Assembly: GCA_964592775.1 (NCBI GenBank)
Contig: CAZQFX010000171.1
Coordinates: forward strand, 1-5,758
Source of the DNA: SURF-21 sp964592775
Lineage (GTDB): Bacteria > Actinomycetota > Geothermincolia > Geothermincolales > RBG-13-55-18
Reading direction: 5' to 3'
Length of the DNA: 5,758 nt
Shown here: in pieces, positions 5,596 through 5,758 of the stretch
How the letters are laid out: each line of letters opens with the position of its first letter
Position numbering within the stretch: the stretch's first letter is position 1
Made by a program: the position numbers and the translations under genes
The notes under the pieces: model-generated
Seen by the model: only the letters and a program-made list of their open reading frames with translations
Told to the model about the DNA's origin: nothing
Database searches by the model: none

Positions 5596-5758
5596 CCGGA
5601 AGCGGCCCCTCTCCGCGAACGTCTCCAGCATGAGGACGGGATGGCAGTACTTGTCCAGCCAGTCTGAGCTTATGCGCCGCGCCACCCTGGAGGGCGCCTG
5701 GCTTGCCAGGTGCGGAACATTGACCCAGGGAAGCACAAGGAACCGGGTGTTGTTGGTC
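5596..5758 (-). pseudogene. Partial DUF4338 (DruA-like) coding sequence, cut by the window edge and degenerate at its C-terminal side
   Basis: Reading from 5757 on the minus strand gives about 54 residues with the signature of the DUF4338 family: NTRFLVLPWVNVPHLAS, then VARRISSDW and ETFAERGRFR. Genes of this family occur with transposases and as DruA of Druantia anti-phage systems. In intact members, as I recall them, RFRG is followed by TCY and AANW. Here resemblance stops right after RFR at 5596; none of the three forward frames restores it, and an AT-rich non-coding stretch follows. The N-terminal part lies outside the window. It is best read as the tail of a decayed or truncated mobile-element gene rather than a working defence gene. 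The family call is confident; the pseudogene status is inferred and depends on sequence beyond the edge. Confidence 0.65.

Noticed and set aside
5539..5667. Plus-strand 42-residue frame starting near AGGGG
   Set aside because: Antisense to the DUF4338 remnant, short, and without any recognisable feature.
1..5758. CRISPR array, tRNA, rRNA or an intact defence system
   Set aside because: No regularly spaced repeats, no cloverleaf or rRNA-like sequence were seen. The DUF4338 piece alone is not evidence of a Druantia system.

Overview
This window is GC-rich and most likely comes from a free-living bacterium. The candidate lineages are a deep-branching, possibly anaerobic Actinomycetota group or Chloroflexota/Deltaproteobacteria-type organisms; the guess rests only on GC content and on the gene types, and it is weak. 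All supported genes lie on the minus strand, so the biological order runs from high to low coordinates.

Layout, in reading order. At 5758-5596 there is the edge of a DUF4338 (DruA-like, often transposon-associated) coding sequence that enters from outside the window and loses family resemblance abruptly. An AT-rich, gene-free stretch (about 5344-5595) follows, with a perfect TATAAT and a nested palindrome. Next is a complete B12-binding-type radical SAM protein (3796-5343), then a short conserved-looking protein with a CCGRGG motif (3358-3687). A two-gene unit follows: an HMG-CoA synthase/KAS III-fold protein fused to a C-terminal zinc-ribbon/OB-fold DUF35 domain (1775-3235), and an SCP-x/archaeal-type thiolase (568-1773) that starts 1 base after its stop codon. 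The unit ends in a perfect 11-bp GC hairpin (492-517). Immediately beyond it is a compact, ORF-less group II intron of the bacterial IIC type (about 486 down to about 124), with recognisable 5' end, domain 3 and domain 5 elements. Bases 1-123 hold nothing I can name.

How they work together. The thiolase, KAS-like fold and DUF35 recall the archaeal acetoacetyl-CoA thiolase/HMG-CoA synthase/DUF35 complex and the bacterial PhlACB acyltransferase, in which DUF35 bridges two condensing-enzyme folds. Here DUF35 is fused to the KAS-like partner. By eye, that partner lacks the catalytic Cys and His (and probably Glu) of HMG-CoA synthase, whereas the thiolase keeps its Cys and His residues. I infer a thiolase-active complex in which the KAS-like half is structural or has divergent chemistry; the substrate is unknown. 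The radical SAM protein and the small CCGRGG protein are in the same orientation but separated by gaps of about 110-120 bases, so a functional link is not shown.

The most noteworthy items are the ORF-less IIC intron directly behind the hairpin and the KAS-like/DUF35 fusion without the usual catalytic residues.
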